DNA of 64,000 bases from Variovorax sp. PBL-E5 (GTDB taxonomy: Bacteria > Pseudomonadota > Gammaproteobacteria > Burkholderiales > Burkholderiaceae_C), in contig NZ_LR594672.1 in assembly GCF_901827185.1 (NCBI RefSeq), forward strand, positions 737,540-801,539, written 5' to 3'. How positions within the stretch are numbered: the stretch's first letter is position 1; each line of letters opens with the position of its first letter. Of this stretch, positions 25,688 to 33,767 are shown in pieces. The position numbers were made by a program, and so were the translations under genes. The notes below the pieces were generated by a model. The model was given only the letters and a program-made list of their open reading frames with translations, was not told the origin of the DNA and made no database searches.

Positions 25688-25935
25688 GGCGCGCAACTCA
25701 GCAGCGGCGGCTCGTAACCGTCCGAGACGCGTTCTAGGAGGTTTAGGGGTCGACCGCCCACCACTCCGCCACGAAGGAGGAACTCACGCAGGCCGGCCGG
25801 GCTTGAAATGTTGCGTCCGCAGTGCAGCAGGCGCGCCTGGAAGGGCATCGGGCGGACGCGAAGGGGCGCCGAACCCAGTTGCCGGAGGTGGTTCCTCGAC
25901 AGATTCTCTGTTTCGATAAACCGTCTAGCAACCAA
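25684..25935 (-). CDS. Small hypothetical protein upstream of the membrane peptidase
   Basis: 83 aa from a TTG at 25935. Codon use is G/C-ending and coding-like. The stop TGA overlaps the ATG of the M50-like gene, which supports translation of both. The product is basic with Cys39 and Cys81 and no membrane segment; no family recognised. Confidence 0.45.
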   Translation of the reverse strand: MVARRFIETENLSRNHLRQLGSAPLRVRPMPFQARLLHCGRNISSPAGLREFLLRGGVVGGRPLNLLERVSDGYEPPLLSCAP

Positions 25936-25995
25936 CCCACCAAATTTTTAGCCTTTCCGAATTTAAAGGGCGTCTTCTAGACAGACGGTCCTCTT

Positions 25996-26011
25996 CCGCT
26001 AGCTATAGGTG
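25996..26011 (+). promoter_or_regulatory. Probable -10 region of the Rad52-like gene
   Basis: CGCTAGCTATAGGTGG, 50 bp before the start codon; same GCTATA core as other promoters of this replicon. Confidence 0.35.
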
Positions 26012-26061
26012 GCTGGTAGAGCTTCTCTTCTCCCAACAGGTTCAACACACACAAAGGCAAT

Positions 26062-27114
26062 ATGGATACCAAGCAAATCATCGCAAACCTCCAGGCATTC
26101 TTCCCTGCATCGGCCATCAAGTGGCGCGCCGGCAAGAAGGAAAGCGAGCGCCGCGGCCTCGCCCTCCCCTACATCGATGCGCGCGACGTTCAGGCCCGCC
26201 TGGATGCCGTCGTTGGCGCCCAGGGCTGGGAAGTCACGATGAAGCCGTCCTCGGTTGGCGTCATCGCCGGCATCAAGATTCTCCTGGACGGCCACTGGGT
26301 CCTGAAGGAAGACGGCGCCCAGTTCGACAGCTTCAAGGACAACGACGCCAAGGAACTCGCCATCAAGGGTGCGTTCAGCGACGGTTTCAAGCGCGCCGCC
26401 GTGATGTGGGGCATCGGTCGCTACCTCTACGCCTTCGAGGCGCCGGTGGTCGACCTGGACGAAAACGGCGAACTGGTGTCGACACCGACCTTGCCGCCGC
26501 AGTTCCTGCCGGAAGCCGACCGCGAAGCTGCCATTGCACAGGCCCAAGCCGGTGCGACGTCGAGCAAGACGACGGACACCGCAGCCGAGGTCCCCGCCCA
26601 AGCCAACCCCGTTGCTGAGGCCAAGGTGACTCCGGTCGCCGAGGTGAAGGCAATGCCGCCCGTAACGGAATCCGTCAAGGTTGCCGAGACGAAGCCCAAG
26701 GAAACGAAGGTCCAAAAGACCTCCGCCCCGGTGCCGGACACCAGCGCTGACGACGAGCGCCGCGCACGCGCAGATGCACTTGCTGACAGCGCTGCAGGCC
26801 AGGACACCGGCTCGAAGGCCGCTGCCGCGAACGACAGCGCGGCTGGCAACGGCGCTGCGAACGACAGCGGCACGGCCAGCACGGCACCGGCCGGCGCGAA
26901 GGTCGTTGCAGGCTTCGACTACGGGCACCTGACCCTGAGCGACGCTGAAGAAGGCTTCGTGAAGGACATCCTCGTGAAGGTGCCGAAGTTCCCGTATGAA
27001 GTGCTGAAGAAGTACCTCGACGGCGACAAGGCAAAGCAGAAGGTCAACGAGACCGCCATGAAGTGGCTGCTGAAGTGCCTTGACGAAGAGAACGCCCGCA
27101 AGAAGGCCGCTTAA
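26062..27114 (+). CDS. Rad52/22-type single-strand annealing protein
   Basis: 350 aa. The N-terminal ~150 residues match phage/plasmid Rad52-family annealing proteins: LPYIDARDVQARLDAVVGAQGWEV, a beta-sheet core and AFSDGFKRAAVMWGIGRYLY, the conserved helix that packs in the ring and binds single-stranded DNA. A ~140-residue Ala/Glu/Lys/Pro-rich disordered linker follows, then a ~60-residue C-terminal helical module (YGHLTLSDAEEGF...) of the type that contacts partner proteins. Works with SSB and an exonuclease in recombination; both are nearby (28611, 23772). Has its own promoter-like element and terminator. Confidence 0.85.
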   Translation: MDTKQIIANLQAFFPASAIKWRAGKKESERRGLALPYIDARDVQARLDAVVGAQGWEVTMKPSSVGVIAGIKILLDGHWVLKEDGAQFDSFKDNDAKELAIKGAFSDGFKRAAVMWGIGRYLYAFEAPVVDLDENGELVSTPTLPPQFLPEADREAAIAQAQAGATSSKTTDTAAEVPAQANPVAEAKVTPVAEVKAMPPVTESVKVAETKPKETKVQKTSAPVPDTSADDERRARADALADSAAGQDTGSKAAAANDSAAGNGAANDSGTASTAPAGAKVVAGFDYGHLTLSDAEEGFVKDILVKVPKFPYEVLKKYLDGDKAKQKVNETAMKWLLKCLDEENARKKAA

Positions 27115-27124
27115 CCCTCATTCG

Positions 27125-27151
27125 GCCCGCACCTTAACCGGTGCGGGCTTT
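27125..27151 (+). terminator. Rho-independent terminator
   Basis: GCCCGCACC pairs with GGTGCGGGC, followed by TTTC. Confidence 0.75.
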
Positions 27152-27180
27152 CACTTCCCTGAAATTTCCTGAACAAGCAA

Positions 27181-28020
27181 ATGAAGAAGTCCCTCATCGC
27201 CCTCGCCCTCGCCTTCGGTTTCGTTGCGGCCGGTCACGCACAAGATGCGACGCCCACCTCGCCGGCGGCAATCCCCGCTCCCTTGCAGCTGGCCATCCAG
27301 GGCGGCATGAAGGTCGAGAACAAGTTCGACGCCGCAGGTGGCCTCACCGGTTGGATTCTGTCGCAAGGTGTCGGCAAGTACCTGGTGGCTTACACCCCGC
27401 CGGGTGGTGAAGTCGTGCTCGCGGGCATGCTGCGCAACGCCAAGGGCGAAGACCTGACGAAGCAATACCTCGACAAGTACGCCCCGAAGCCGGACTACGA
27501 CAAGTTCTGGTCCCGCCTGGAGAGCACGCAAACCATCAACGAGGGCGCGCAAGGCAGCGCTGCGAAGTCGGTCATCTATGCCTTCATGGACCCGAATTGC
27601 ATCTACTGCCACTTTGCTTGGAAGGCCCTGCAGCCTTACGAAAAGGTTGGGCTGCAAGTCCGCTGGGTGCCGGTGGCCATCCTTGGCGGCAACTCGCCCG
27701 GCCAGGCCGCGGCGCTCCTCACGTCGAAGGACCCGGTCGCGGCCTTTGCAGAGCACCAACGCACCTGGGACCCGAAGAAGAACCAGGTTGGCATCACGCC
27801 GCTGGCGAGCATCCCCATGTCTGCTAAGAAAACCCTCGACGCAAACAGCAGCCTCATGGTCGAGCTCGGCGTGAGCGGTACGCCTGGCATCTTCTACAAG
27901 GATGCCAAGGGCAAGGTGCAAAAGGTCGACGGTATGCCAGGCCTGAGGGACCTGCCAGGCATCACTGGCCTTCCCGAACAGGCCATCACCGACCCGGAGC
28001 TGCAGCGCTTCCGTCGCTGA
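27181..28020 (+). CDS. dsbG: Periplasmic thiol:disulfide interchange protein (DsbG-like)
   Basis: 279 aa with signal peptide (residues 1-20, cleavage after HAQ-type region). An N-terminal cystatin-like dimerisation domain precedes a thioredoxin fold with active-site CIYC (in MDPNCIYCHFAW) and the cis-Pro loop GTPG, characteristic of DsbC/DsbG isomerases. The CxYC motif and overall length fit DsbG better than DsbC, though substrate class is not proven. DsbB is encoded at 45542. A terminator follows; no strong ribosome site is visible. Confidence 0.82.
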   Translation: MKKSLIALALAFGFVAAGHAQDATPTSPAAIPAPLQLAIQGGMKVENKFDAAGGLTGWILSQGVGKYLVAYTPPGGEVVLAGMLRNAKGEDLTKQYLDKYAPKPDYDKFWSRLESTQTINEGAQGSAAKSVIYAFMDPNCIYCHFAWKALQPYEKVGLQVRWVPVAILGGNSPGQAAALLTSKDPVAAFAEHQRTWDPKKNQVGITPLASIPMSAKKTLDANSSLMVELGVSGTPGIFYKDAKGKVQKVDGMPGLRDLPGITGLPEQAITDPELQRFRR

Positions 28021-28080
28021 GCAGGCGCACGCGCGGAGCATGGGGCTCAACCGGACCCAGCACAGACCGCCCTTCCTGCA

Positions 28081-28108
28081 AAGGCCTGCCTCTCGAGGCA
28101 GGCCTTTT
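28081..28108 (+). terminator. Rho-independent terminator
   Basis: AAGGCCTGCC-tctcga-GGCAGGCCTT plus T-run. Confidence 0.88.
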
Positions 28109-28192
28109 CGTTGGCACGGGCATCATCCCCTCAGGCTCCGAAGTCCCTACACCGCAAAGGCACTAACTAGCACAATAGGAAGGAATACCTCC

Positions 28193-28441
28193 ATGACGTC
28201 GTTCCTCGTCAAGAACGGCAAGGGCGGATATGTCGAGGCCCTCGAGGCCATGCGCCTTGGCTACGACTACGACGGCTACAGCCTCTATCACGGAGGGCTC
28301 CGGTTCACGCCCTTCGAGGTGGAGACGGTCGAGCCTCACCTGGATGCACATCAATCGTGCGCCACGGTCAGCGAGCTGGAGGAAAGCGGCCTTCTTCGCA
28401 CGGAGACGGGCCGACTCTATAGGCGTTTGCCGTCAAGTTGA
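28193..28441 (+). CDS. Small hypothetical protein
   Basis: 82 aa from the ATG at 28193 (AGGAAGGA ribosome site 8 bases upstream). An aromatic-rich middle (GYDYDGYSLYHGGLRF) and an acidic C-terminal half. No transport signal, no known motif. Confidence 0.5.
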   Translation: MTSFLVKNGKGGYVEALEAMRLGYDYDGYSLYHGGLRFTPFEVETVEPHLDAHQSCATVSELEESGLLRTETGRLYRRLPSS

Positions 28442-28610
28442 CGCTTTCCTTCTCAGACTAACGCCAGCCAGGGCCCAAGTTTGGGCCGTGAGCTATACGA
28501 CTCGTATATGTTCTTGCCTAACCTTTTCGCCGCTCGCCGGAAAGGGGCCCTATGCGCTCAACGTCTTGGGGCTGGCAATCGAGGTCATCCGCGTTTCAGG
28601 TAGTTTTCTC

Positions 28611-28931
28611 ATGGCTTACGAGCGAATTCAGGTAGTAGGAAATATCGGGTCTTCAGAAACCCGAAAGTCAGGTGCAGGGAACCCGTACTTCGAGATGAGT
28701 GTGGCAACCGACAGAGGCATTGGTGGCGCCAAGCAGACCGTTTGGTACAAGGTCTTGCTATTCGGCGCGATGGCGCAGAAGCCCGAGGCTTTGGCGAACT
28801 ACACCAAAGGCCGACAAGTTCTCGTCGAAGGTCGCCCCCAGGTGGAGGCGTACCTCAAGAAGGACGGAACACCAGGTCTGGACAACGCCATTGTCGCCAT
28901 CTCCATGCCCGAGCTACTCGGCCACAAGTGA
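28611..28931 (+). CDS. ssb: Single-stranded DNA-binding protein
   Basis: 106 aa, start at the ATG at 28611. The OB-fold pattern IQVVGNIGS...YFEMSVATDR...TVWYKVLLFGAMA and VLVEGRPQVEAYLKKDG is that of bacterial SSB. It is shorter than chromosomal SSB (~165-180 aa): the Gly/Gln-rich tail and the acidic C-terminal tip (DDDIPF type) that recruits partners are missing, as in some plasmid and phage SSBs. It would coat single-stranded DNA for the Rad52-type protein and helicases of this replicon. Confidence 0.85.
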   Translation: MAYERIQVVGNIGSSETRKSGAGNPYFEMSVATDRGIGGAKQTVWYKVLLFGAMAQKPEALANYTKGRQVLVEGRPQVEAYLKKDGTPGLDNAIVAISMPELLGHK

Positions 28932-29284
28932 CCGAAGGCTGGAAGCTCCCTTGCCCGCGCGCGAGCTACATCGCGCCACTCCAGATACCGTGATTAACAT
29001 CCCCGGAGCCATTGGTTCCGGGGATTTCTTTTTGCCCGCTCAGTTGGCGCTGGCCTAGCCGTGTCGGCAGCAAGGTGGTTGCGGTTCCGTGTCTTGTCTT
29101 TCTGGTCGTACGGTCGGCCGGCAGCCGCTCCGTGCTCGAAAGGACGTGCCCCGGCGGCCGCCTCGTACGACCCCGAATTTCAGACCCGAGGTCCGCAGGC
29201 TTACCGAGTTCGTACCCCGTCTGACGGCGGTCCAGGATGGACCTTTCCGCTGAACGCTAGAGCGTCGTCATTGATACCCAGGGG
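28932..29284. other. Intergenic region with terminator
   Basis: A terminator hairpin (ATCCCCGGA/TCCGGGGAT, 28999-29032) serves ssb. The remainder up to the PARP stop codon shows no coding bias or repeat that I can support. Confidence 0.5.
28999..29032 (+). terminator. Rho-independent terminator of ssb
   Basis: ATCCCCGGA and TCCGGGGAT stem followed by a T-rich tract. Confidence 0.85.
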
Positions 29285-30562
29285 TCAGCCGCTGAATTCA
29301 ACGAGCGTTGTCAGGTTCGCCTGGCTCGTACGGTAGACAATCATCTCGTTGTTCAGGACACCGCTCTCCCCTCCCTTTGCGAACGTGGAGTCGTAGCCTT
29401 TGGCCGGATACTGCGCGCGTGCGTTGGGTCCGCTCGGCGTCATGGCGCGGCCCATGGCGACGTCCGCGAGAAACATGAAACAACGGTTGTCGATGCCCTG
29501 CGAGCGGCTCCAGTCGCCCCGCGAGTACGCCAGGGACTTCGTCGACTGGTCGCTGAAGTAGAGTCCGTCGCCGAACATGCGCCCGGTGATGTTGTACGAA
29601 CCGCCGCTCTTGGGAACAATGAGGCCCTGCTTGAGGATGGACAGCACGTTGTAGGCCCGGGTGCCGTGCCAGAGCCGCTGAACATTACCTACCTTCATCC
29701 CATCGTTCTCGAACGCCCGCGCCATCGAGCCGATGGTCACGCGGAAGGCCCGAACGGGCTTGAGGCCTGAGGACGCGTGCCGAAGGTTGATGGACTGCTT
29801 GAAGAAGCGCTCGATGCTGGTCCACTCCGCTCCGTCTTCGATGAGCTCCAGTTCGACGTCGAACACCTTGGCCGGCTCTGGGCCTGAGCTCTTTGCGTTG
29901 GCAAGAGCCAGTTCGATGGAGCCCTCGAGCTGGTCGAGGAACGCGCTCTGCTTGATGATGGCATCGTCCGCGGCGAGGAAGGTGGTGTGCCAGCCGCGCT
30001 TCGCCGATACCTTTTGGGGAACCAGCGTGAGGTACTGCTGCAGGTAGTCGATGAACACCGTGGAGTTGAAGTCCTTGGTCGCGTGGGATAACGCGATAGT
30101 GGCCAGCACCTGCCTGGCGGAGCGGACCGACTCGCCATCGATGACCCCGACGGCGGTCGTCACGACGCCGTCAGCGGACACATTGATTTGCCCGCCGGAC
30201 ATCACGAAGATTTCGTGGCGGTTCTCCTTGACCAGGCGCTCGAGCAGCGCCTCGATGACTGGGTTTCCTGCGCTCGATATCTGTCTCTTCACGGCCTCGG
30301 TTGTCGTCGCGACAACCTGTGATTTCGGGCTGCCTAGCACGGCCACTTCGGTGTAGCCGCCACGTCGCTTCTCGTTGGCCTTGCTCGTGAGGAACGACTT
30401 GCCTGCGCTGGCGAACACCTTGGTTTGCCCCGTCGCGCCGACGCGGCCCCACCTGCAATGGACGTCACCGTTTGCCTGAAGCGTGCCCTCCCAGAATTTG
30501 TTGTTGTTATTTAGTGCGTCCGTGCACACCAGCATGACAGTCTCGACGGCGGTTGAACTCAA
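29285..30562 (-). CDS. WGR-domain poly(ADP-ribose) polymerase (bacterial PARP)
   Basis: 425 aa from a TTG at 30562 (GGAGA 7 bases upstream); an ATG at 30535 is an alternative. The N-terminal WGR domain (about residues 15-80, with CRWGRVGATGQTKVF) binds nucleic acid ends in eukaryotic PARP1-3. A helical regulatory-like region follows, then the catalytic domain with LWHGTR (His), GLYFSDQSTKSLAYS (Tyr) and NNEMIVY (Glu), completing the H-Y-E triad of active polymerising PARPs. It would consume NAD+ to ADP-ribosylate protein or DNA ends, probably in response to damage. No macrodomain or ADP-ribosylglycohydrolase gene is seen in the window. Confidence 0.85.
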   Translation of the reverse strand: MSSTAVETVMLVCTDALNNNNKFWEGTLQANGDVHCRWGRVGATGQTKVFASAGKSFLTSKANEKRRGGYTEVAVLGSPKSQVVATTTEAVKRQISSAGNPVIEALLERLVKENRHEIFVMSGGQINVSADGVVTTAVGVIDGESVRSARQVLATIALSHATKDFNSTVFIDYLQQYLTLVPQKVSAKRGWHTTFLAADDAIIKQSAFLDQLEGSIELALANAKSSGPEPAKVFDVELELIEDGAEWTSIERFFKQSINLRHASSGLKPVRAFRVTIGSMARAFENDGMKVGNVQRLWHGTRAYNVLSILKQGLIVPKSGGSYNITGRMFGDGLYFSDQSTKSLAYSRGDWSRSQGIDNRCFMFLADVAMGRAMTPSGPNARAQYPAKGYDSTFAKGGESGVLNNEMIVYRTSQANLTTLVEFSG

Positions 30563-30673
30563 GAAGGGTCTCCGAAAAACGAGTTCCGGAGAGCCGACGA
30601 GACGCAGGAGGCGTTGGCAGGCTCCCCGGAGGGGGTTGCCCGCTGTCTATCCAACGTGTTTAGCCGCCAGGCG

Positions 30674-30702
30674 GATAAAGGAGCCTGGCTAAACGGCGCA
30701 TG
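30674..30702 (+). promoter_or_regulatory. Promoter module ending at the start codon (leaderless)
   Basis: TAAAG, 7 bp, then GCTAAACGGCGC directly before the ATG at 30700, identical over its last 15 bases to the module at 22821. Confidence 0.45.
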
Positions 30703-31089
30703 AAATCTCTTCTCAAATCCGCGCTGCTGCTCGCGTTTGCAGTGCCGGCCATGGCGATGGCCAACCCCAAGCTCGTGGGCAAGTGGGAGACCGTGTCCGG
30801 CAGTGACCGCGCCTTGACGGGCGTGATGGAGTTGGGGGCGGATGGCTCGGCGAAGCTCGGCCCCAACGGCTTTGCGCCGCTCATTGGTACCTGGACGACG
30901 GGCAGCACGGCGGAGTCAAGCGCCGGTACGCTAACTTTTGAGATGCCGCCCCACGGCTCGGTCGACAACACCTACGTGCTGTCAAAGGGGAAGCTGACCC
31001 TGACCTACAACGACGGGTCGCAGCAGGTGTTCGCACCACAGAAGAGCCAGCCGAGCAAAGCAAAACCCAGCACCGCGACCAAGAAATGA
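30700..31089 (+). CDS. Small exported protein
   Basis: 129 aa with a signal peptide (residues 1-22, MKSLLKSALLLAFAVPAMAMA). The mature part (LVGKWETVSGSD...GTWTTGST...LTLTYNDGS) has the alternating strand pattern of a small lipocalin-like beta barrel; the C-terminus is Lys/Ser-rich. The start directly follows a promoter module, so translation is probably leaderless. The next gene begins at its stop (ATGA), forming a two-gene unit. Confidence 0.6.
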   Translation: MKSLLKSALLLAFAVPAMAMANPKLVGKWETVSGSDRALTGVMELGADGSAKLGPNGFAPLIGTWTTGSTAESSAGTLTFEMPPHGSVDNTYVLSKGKLTLTYNDGSQQVFAPQKSQPSKAKPSTATKK

Positions 31090-31601
31090 AAACAAAATCC
31101 TGGAATGGCGGACTATCCCGCGCCAATGAGCCCTCCGAGTCGCCGACGGCATGGATGCGGACGCAGTTTGTCTTTCACGGACCAACAGGCGCTCCCCTGC
31201 AACTTGAATTCATCGGCGCGACCTACCACGTCTGGTATCACATCCTGGCCGCGAAGCCCTTCATGCTCAAGCTCATTGACGGTGAGGTCATCGCTTCGCT
31301 GCAAGGAGGACAGCTGGAGGTGCAAGACGAGTTCAAGCCGGCCATCGCCTTCTTGGACCGCTTCATCGAAATCGAGCGGCGGGCGGCCTCAAGTGACATG
31401 CTGGCCCAGCTCGAAAAGAAATTTGAAGAAAGCGCGAAGCGCAACGTCGGGGCCTCCGTCGCCGTTGAAGGCTCGGACGATGGCGCCGCCTTGCAGCCGG
31501 TCACCGAATCGAGTGAACGAGAACTGGGTGAAACCCGTGCAGTCCGGCAGGAGGGTGGGCAGGGACAGTCACGGCCTGAATCTCATCGTCGTCGGCGATA
31601 G
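31086..31601 (+). CDS. Hypothetical protein
   Basis: 171 aa, ATG overlapping the upstream stop. The centre (FHGPTGAPLQLEFIGATYHVWYHI and KLIDGEVIASLQGG) looks beta-rich, followed by a helix (IAFLDRFIEIERRAASSDMLAQLEKKFEESAK). Its last ~100 bases overlap the end of the convergent gene at 31501; the C-terminal 30 residues are low-complexity and may be non-functional read-through to the first stop. Function unknown. Confidence 0.5.
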   Translation: MKTKSWNGGLSRANEPSESPTAWMRTQFVFHGPTGAPLQLEFIGATYHVWYHILAAKPFMLKLIDGEVIASLQGGQLEVQDEFKPAIAFLDRFIEIERRAASSDMLAQLEKKFEESAKRNVGASVAVEGSDDGAALQPVTESSERELGETRAVRQEGGQGQSRPESHRRRR

Positions 31602-32295
31602 TTCTGGCCTGCACGAGCTCGGCGTCACCTTGGGTGACCAGCTCAGAGATTTGACGGTCGTCATCGCCAACAGTGATGCTTGCCAGATAGCCACAGCCCT
31701 TGTCGTCGTCGCAGACCGCAAGGGCTGTGGCCTTGATGGCGGCAGGCGCTCCGCCGGGGGCAAGGAAGCGAATGTAGCGGGTTGCGAAATCAGCTTCGAG
31801 TTCACCTGCTTCGGTCTTCCAAGGCTGGTCCATCGTGCGGTAGGCGACCTCGGTCCCCGGCGCAGCGACGAGGCACCAATCGGCAATTACCTGGGCGCCT
31901 GCGGCGGCCGTCACGCCCTCTGCCCACGTCTGAAAACGTCGCGTGCCGGCCTCGTACGTGCCCTCGCAGGTCGGGCCTCGTCCGACAACCTCCAACTTCA
32001 CGGTTGCCCCGTCTGCCGCACTGACCGCCGAGCTGGCACTCACGAAAAGGAATTCGACAGGCGCAGCTTCCTGAATTTTTGGGCCCGGCTGCACGGTGAC
32101 CGCCACCTCACCCTGCCCCAGCGATTCCAGGTAGGACACCGCGGCCGTCACTGCCGTGGGTGCCAGCCTCGCATGCTCTGGGGTGCGCTTCAGGACGCCT
32201 GTAGAGGTGCCCACGTGGAAGAACGCGTAGCCGCCCAGCGCGGTACAGGCGGCAACCAAAAGAGTATTTAGACCCAGACGAGCAAGTGGCTTCAT
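31501..32295 (-). CDS. Membrane-anchored periplasmic protein
   Basis: 264 aa. One N-terminal membrane segment (LLVAACTALGGYAFFHV, residues 12-28) with an extracytoplasmic remainder. Six Cys residues occur, including CEG and the CDDDKGC pair near residue 195, which could form disulfides. Ala/Glu-rich with no recognised domain. Convergent with the gene at 31086 and divergent from the helicase gene across an A+T-rich promoter region (a GCTATAC copy lies about 35 bp upstream on this strand). Confidence 0.6.
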   Translation of the reverse strand: MKPLARLGLNTLLVAACTALGGYAFFHVGTSTGVLKRTPEHARLAPTAVTAAVSYLESLGQGEVAVTVQPGPKIQEAAPVEFLFVSASSAVSAADGATVKLEVVGRGPTCEGTYEAGTRRFQTWAEGVTAAAGAQVIADWCLVAAPGTEVAYRTMDQPWKTEAGELEADFATRYIRFLAPGGAPAAIKATALAVCDDDKGCGYLASITVGDDDRQISELVTQGDAELVQARTIADDDEIQAVTVPAHPPAGLHGFHPVLVHSIR

Positions 32296-32364
32296 ACGTT
32301 TTAGATTGGGTTTGATTTTAGTGCTTGTATAGCTTAAAATGTTATCTTCCTAAAGGGTTTTATC

Positions 32365-33672
32365 TTGAATTACGCTGACCTTTTTGCCGACGTCCGCGAG
32401 ACGTCCGATGCGCCTCGTTCCTCCGCCCTGCGCGCGGAAGGCGGGACGCTCTCGCCCGAGCAGCGAAGCGCACTCGAATCGTCGTTCAATCGAAATGCTG
32501 TCATCTGCGCCGGTGCTGGCGCTGGAAAGACCCGGTTGCTCGTCGAGCGAGCCGTGGCCCTCATCCAGGCTGGCGCGGACCCTGCCCGGGTCGCGGTGGT
32601 CACCTTTACGCGCAAGGCCGCCAAGGAAATCCAGTCTCGTATGCTGGCTCGCTTCGGCGACCGTTCCAAGATTCCGGTGTGCGGCACCGTCCACTCCCTG
32701 GCCCTGTCCAAGCTTTCCAGCCAGAAACTGCAGGTCGTCATCGCGAACGACGATGAGCTCGTCTATTTTCTGGACAATCTGCGCACTGAGCTGCCGGAGG
32801 ACTACGAGGACTTTTCCGACTCCGAGCTGTTGCTCGCGCTGAACCGGTCCCGCGAGGAGGAGAAGCACACCACGACCATGGGCATCATCGCCTATCGGTT
32901 CGAGGAGATGCTCCAGGAGGAAGAGGTCGTTGACTTCACGGGCCTTCTAAAACTTGGGGCCGAAAAGCTGAACCCCTGTTTCGACCACATCCTGGTCGAC
33001 GAGTCACAGGACCTGAGTTCGCTCCAAAAGACCTTCCTGCGCAAGCTCGGGCGGCCGAACGCCAAGTATTGGTACATCGGAGATGCCGACCAGGCCATCT
33101 ATGCGTTCCGCGGGGCCCATGGCGGCGTGATGCATCAGCTCCAGAAGGAGTGCGATGACACGCACGTCCTTTCTGTGAACTACCGCAGCGCGTTGAGCAT
33201 CGTCGAACATGCCAACAACGTCATCTCGGTCAACCCCGACCGCTTCCCCATCCAGTGGAAGGCGCACCGCACGGACATCGGAGAGGTCGTCATCAACCAC
33301 TACGACGACGCTGCCGGGGAGTTGCAGGCAGCGAAGGACTGGCTGGAGGCTTCTCCCAAGAGCCGGGCAGTTCTGGCTCGCACCCAAGCCGTGATTTCAC
33401 CGCTGCGCGAACTGAACCTGCAAGCCTACACCGTGCACGAGTCGAAGGGCCTCGAGTGGCCGGAAGTGTGGGTGATGGGCTGCGAGGCATCGCTGTTTCC
33501 GCATCCCCTGGGCGTGAAGGAGGAGGAGCGCCGCCTCTTCTACGTAGCGATGACTCGCGCGCGCGATTTCCTGCGCATGTCGTACAGCGCCTCGCGGGCT
33601 CAGAAGCGCAACCCCAATGGCGGTCGGCATCCATCGGGCTTTCTGTTCGAAGCGCACGCGTTGGAAGGCTAA
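32365..33672 (+). CDS. UvrD/Rep-type superfamily 1 helicase (short)
   Basis: 435 aa from a TTG at 32365. Motif I GAGAGKTRLL, Ia VVTFTRKAA, II LVDESQDL, III YIGDADQAIYAFRG, IV region SVNYRS, V YTVHESKGLEWPEVWV and VI RRLFYVAMTRAR are all present. The protein is about 250-300 residues shorter than UvrD/PcrA: the 1B and 2B insertions are reduced. It should be a DNA translocase or helicase using ATP; the compact form resembles plasmid- and phage-borne helicases. It stands near ssb, PARP and the Rad52-type gene. Confidence 0.85.
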   Translation: MNYADLFADVRETSDAPRSSALRAEGGTLSPEQRSALESSFNRNAVICAGAGAGKTRLLVERAVALIQAGADPARVAVVTFTRKAAKEIQSRMLARFGDRSKIPVCGTVHSLALSKLSSQKLQVVIANDDELVYFLDNLRTELPEDYEDFSDSELLLALNRSREEEKHTTTMGIIAYRFEEMLQEEEVVDFTGLLKLGAEKLNPCFDHILVDESQDLSSLQKTFLRKLGRPNAKYWYIGDADQAIYAFRGAHGGVMHQLQKECDDTHVLSVNYRSALSIVEHANNVISVNPDRFPIQWKAHRTDIGEVVINHYDDAAGELQAAKDWLEASPKSRAVLARTQAVISPLRELNLQAYTVHESKGLEWPEVWVMGCEASLFPHPLGVKEEERRLFYVAMTRARDFLRMSYSASRAQKRNPNGGRHPSGFLFEAHALEG

Positions 33673-33767
33673 ATCAGCTTTCTACAGGTCAGGCATCTGG
33701 TTTTCGAGCCCGATGCGATAAGCCTGGGGACCGTCCGTCTCCTGATGTGCTCCAACTTCTTAACCTC

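Noticed and set aside
26560..26880. Possible tandem DNA repeat in the Rad52-type gene
   Set aside because: It is an Ala/Lys/Glu-rich linker with similar codons rather than a true repeat array.
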